From the NCBI RefSeq assembly GCF_000276665.1, contig NW_004955472.1:9733443-9797442 (forward strand): DNA of 64,000 nucleotides, in the 5' to 3' direction. The translations under genes were made by a program, and so were the position numbers. How positions within the stretch are numbered: position 1 is the stretch's first letter; each line of letters opens with the position of its first letter. The notes below the pieces were generated by a model. That model saw only the letters and a program-made list of their open reading frames with translations, ran no database searches and was not told where the DNA came from. This stretch comes from Chinchilla lanigera. Its lineage: Eukaryota; Chordata; Mammalia; Rodentia; Chinchillidae. Of the stretch, positions 60,947 to 64,000 are shown one piece after another.

Positions 60947-61985
60947 ATTTATAATTTAAAATTTATCTTTCTCTAATAACATGAAACAAATTTCCATATA
61001 AAATCTACAAATCTTTTGAAGTCAATCATGAAAGTTTTGGTATAACATTCAATGAATCTTCTTACCGTGTCTTACGCAACCTTTCAACTCTGTCATTAAT
61101 CTCCAGTGGGGTAATTCTCTTCTAATAATGTCACTTTCCTTAGGATGCCCCAGAAAAATCCTGACAGAGTTCCATACTCTGGACTTGCTTGATGCTTCTA
61201 ATCCTATAAATTATGTTCTTACACCAGGACTCTGTACTATTTCTTCCATATTTTCAAAAATTGAATTCATATGTCTTCAAGAAAACATGCTATAAACATT
61301 CCCATCCACTCCAATGTATGTTCTGTTTCCTCAGTATTGTTCTATAAGGAATGAAGTACCAGCTTTTTTATTTAGAGAGGTTTTTACAATTTTTCCCTAA
61401 ACTCTTTAATAATACTTTTTCAATAACTCTGTACTTGGGGCTCTTAATGACATTTAAGGAGAAAGATGAAGAGCTTGCTCACTTCATACCTGTAAGAGTA
61501 AGGGTACTAGTGATTTTTTTTCTGAATTCCAAAAAGATACCACACATGCATCATCACACCAATATTATTTCTGCAAAAAAGTATTATATAAATCTAACTG
61601 TGAATAAACATCAGATACTGTCAAACTGAGAGTCACTCTCCAAACTTCATGGCTTTTTCCTCCTAAAGCTCAAGTTGGAGATATACAAAGAATAAGCAAT
61701 TCATTCAGATTAATGGAAATTATAGAAGTATAACACCCAATGTGACATTTAATTCTAGACTGGAAACTGGACTAGGGAAGGATAGCCATAAAAATATTGG
61801 AAAAATTAAATTTGAATAGGAACTATGGATGATAGCATTTTATAAATTCCAGTTCCCTGACTTTAAAAAACTATACTGTGATTATGTGAGATAATGCCTG
61901 CAATTTTAGGAAGTGAGGGCAAACATTCAGGGGCCAAAGGGCATGCTTTCCAAAGCATAATCTCCAGTGGTTCCATAACAGTATA
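60947..61985. other. unannotated AT-rich stretch
   Basis: No gene or repeat recognised. Confidence 0.45.
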
Positions 61986-61989
61986 CAAT

Positions 61990-62605
61990 CTGTAAACTAA
62001 ATGTTTAATTTAAAAAATTCTTACACTAAAAGATGCACTGCCGTTAATCTTCCTCACAACGCTCTTCCTACCTTCAAGCACACATGTCCTACCATTCTTA
62101 TCACTTCTTGCTCACACAAACTTCTGCACTGGAACCGGATGAGCTGTTCCCGAGCCAGGAGGCCCTGCCGCGCAGCACAGGTCCTTGCCACTTTTTGGAG
62201 CAATTCTGAACGTCCTCTTTCCTCAGTGTCTTTAGCGTGTGATCAAAATATTGAATGCTGCTGCCAACTGCCATCTACAGAAAGGCAGGCTTCTAAAACT
62301 ACTGCGGTGTCTCCACCCATTTTATTCACAGAGTCCAGCCCTGTGTGAATGCTGGCTCTGCCCCAGAGTCAAAATGGCCGTGAGCTGTAAATTTTTTGCA
62401 TCCATTTAGGCCCCTGAACAGCCAGAAGAGCAAAGCTAAAGAAACTGAAGAAGAGGACTTCAAGAACCGCTGCAGAAAGTGGGAAAAAGGACGAAACCAA
62501 TGTGTTGAAAATGAGAAGGCGTATTTTGAGGAGGTTAATAATAAAGTCTTTTACTGTAATTTTTTTTTAATTCAAGCATTCACTATACTTTCCATCACAA
62601 CTCAT
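61990..62605 (+). mobile_element. palindromic mariner-derived element, copy C
   Basis: The right arm (plus, about 62310-62600) starts with remnants of the transposase DD(34)D end (TTCACAGAGTCCAGCCC, CAGAGTCAAAATGGCC), runs through FKNRCRKW...NQCVENEKAYFEE, and ends TCTTTTACTGTAATTTTT. The left arm (minus, about 62220 to 62000) gives TLRKEDVQNCSKKWQ-type text and an outer GCATCTTTTAGTGTAAG. The hinge at about 62244-62315 (GAATGCTGCTGCCAACTGCC ... AAAGGCAGGC) is shared with copies A and B. The left arm carries a 71-bp foreign insert at 62110-62180. Non-autonomous. Confidence 0.78.
62110..62180. other. 71-bp CpG-containing insert in left arm of copy C
   Basis: It breaks the otherwise collinear arm. 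TCTTATCACTTCTT (62096-62109) and TCCTTGCCACTTTT (62182-62195) flank it as diverged copies of the same mariner site. Origin unknown. Confidence 0.6.
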
Positions 62606-64000
62606 ATAGTACTAAAGTGGAGACAACATTGAGTTAAGTGAGACTCAATCAGATCAGATTCTAAATGTACTGAGTAATTGGAACTCCACCCGTAGGGTGC
62701 ATAAGTTCTCCCCATCCAGCTCCAAATAAGTAGACTGTTAACTAGATGGAGCATGGCGGGGGCACTGAAAGTCCCAGAATTTGCCCTGGTGACTCAGGGA
62801 GCAGTGTTGAGCAGTGCTGGGCTTCGGAGGATGCTCCAGGATGCTATTAATTTTTTCTTCAAAACCTAATATGATAAGTTCTCTAAGATAATTATGAATA
62901 TATAGATGCTAGAACTAAACATGCCTCATACGACATGGACTGTGGAGAATAGAAATCGTCTTAGATTTTAAAACAGAAACTTGCTAAAGAAAGCAGCTTC
63001 AGATAGGCTAATTTTCCTTACTTTCTCTAATCACATCTTTTATGTTTACAATTTACTACTGATTTCCCCGATGTATTCAAATTTTATAGTGTTAGGTCTT
63101 TAGTCATTTTTTTTTTACTCTCCCATATGCATTATTTTGCACTAATATTTATTATGTTTTATTCTGAAGGAATCTGCTACACTTTTCCATTTTCCAAATT
63201 GTTTTAATATACATAGTTTTTACAGGCTTACGGTGGTGTCAGTGGTCAACTGTATCTGTAGATTTATTGCTTAAGAAAACAAAATTAAATAAAAATAACT
63301 TTTTTCCCCAAATGCACATTCTCTTTTGAAATAATCTTCATTCCTCCTTATTAGTCAACTAAAAATTCATAAATGGACAGCATTGTCAAGCTACTAATGA
63401 AAAATACAAGGTACAAAGTCAATGACAAACAGTATTGTTCCAAAAGTTTTCCTCTCAATAACTTGGTGTCCCTATGAAGTTACCAGTTTTACATTTGCAA
63501 ATACACATGAGTGCATAACACAAGTTATCATGCTTTCACTGATACTGCTACCAGAAGCCAATCAATTGGGTTTATCTTGGATTCAATTTGTTAACTTCTA
63601 AGACTGTTGCCAAATCCTAGGTGCTGACTTGCTAAGGTACAGGGCACCTAAGCTCATGACAACATGGGCACTTTCTTTTAAAAGAAAATGAATAGTCCTT
63701 CTACTGAACAAATTTTTAGGGAAAAGACACCTGCTTTCTCTGAGTAATCACATATCAGTAGCTCTGACGAAAGTATCAACTAGTTAAAAATTCAGTTTCT
63801 AAATAACTGAGGAACCCACTCTTTCGGCCAGTGGTTCCATTTTGATGCATGTAGGCGTGTCATCACTTAAAGCTGACTTGTACCAAAAATCTCAGAGAAA
63901 AATCAGTTAAAGTTTAATCTAATATCTTATCTAGGTAATTGGACAAGCGATTAATTTTCATTTTTTTCTTCAGTATGCTTTCCTTTGCTTTCCAAATTAC
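62606..64000. other. unannotated AT-rich stretch
   Basis: Nothing recognised up to the window end. Confidence 0.45.

Noticed and set aside
62001..62632. Two ORFs (115 and 78 codons) as host genes
   Set aside because: Both lie in the arms of the mariner-derived palindrome and translate broken transposase remnants or flanking insert.

Overview
This window is AT-rich eukaryotic DNA dominated by interspersed repeats. It reads as an intergenic or deep-intronic stretch of a rodent genome. The strongest clue is a young tRNA-derived (ID-type) SINE present in about a dozen copies. Its body starts GGGGCTGGGGATTTAGCTCAG, carries tRNA-like pol III A- and B-box sequences, and ends in an A-rich tail after the word GGTACCGGAG. 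Older B1-like monomers and B1+ID dimers (B1-dID type, known from non-muroid rodents such as squirrel-related lineages) are also present. I cannot name the species. I found no convincing intact protein-coding gene, no complete exon chain, and no tRNA or rRNA gene. The translated ORFs are short and mostly lie in repeats, assembly gaps or random AT-rich sequence.

Layout. 1-8 kb: an ID SINE, a MaLR-type LTR, a possible ERVL-type LTR, a 305-bp direct duplication (4.8 and 6.8 kb) and a B1. 8.1-8.9 kb: an 849-N gap. 9-17 kb: sparse old repeats, then a cluster of MaLR-type LTRs (12.0, 13.1, 14.6 kb) and two ID SINEs. 17-25 kb: old MIR/L2 fragments, a small ORF with a 14-codon internal repeat, and a B1-dID hit by a young ID SINE. 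25.6-25.9 kb: an ID SINE whose tail holds a 100-N gap. 26.4 kb: first copy of a palindromic mariner derivative. 31-35 kb: B1-dID, MaLR LTR, antisense L1, ID SINEs, and a second inverted-arm repeat family. 36-42 kb: L2, ID SINEs, a polypyrimidine tract and an antisense MaLR LTR. 43-49 kb: LTR-like blocks, a near-identical 118-bp duplication and another MaLR LTR. 49-54 kb: second mariner-derived palindrome, MIRs, and a large copy of the second inverted-arm family. 55 kb: an unrecognised minus-strand ORF with one internal stop. 56-64 kb: ID SINEs, a possible LTR and the third mariner-derived palindrome.

The most interesting structure is the mariner-derived family at 26.4, 49.3 and 62.0 kb. Each copy has two inverted copies of the transposase C-terminal coding region around the same hinge sequence, with the same asymmetry of one short and one long arm. 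Shared architecture in three dispersed loci means one rearranged founder was copied, not three independent inversions. A second, unassigned family (34.8, 39.0 and 51.3-53.1 kb) also has long, diverged inverted arms with A-rich outer ends. All family names are by eye; no library search was possible.
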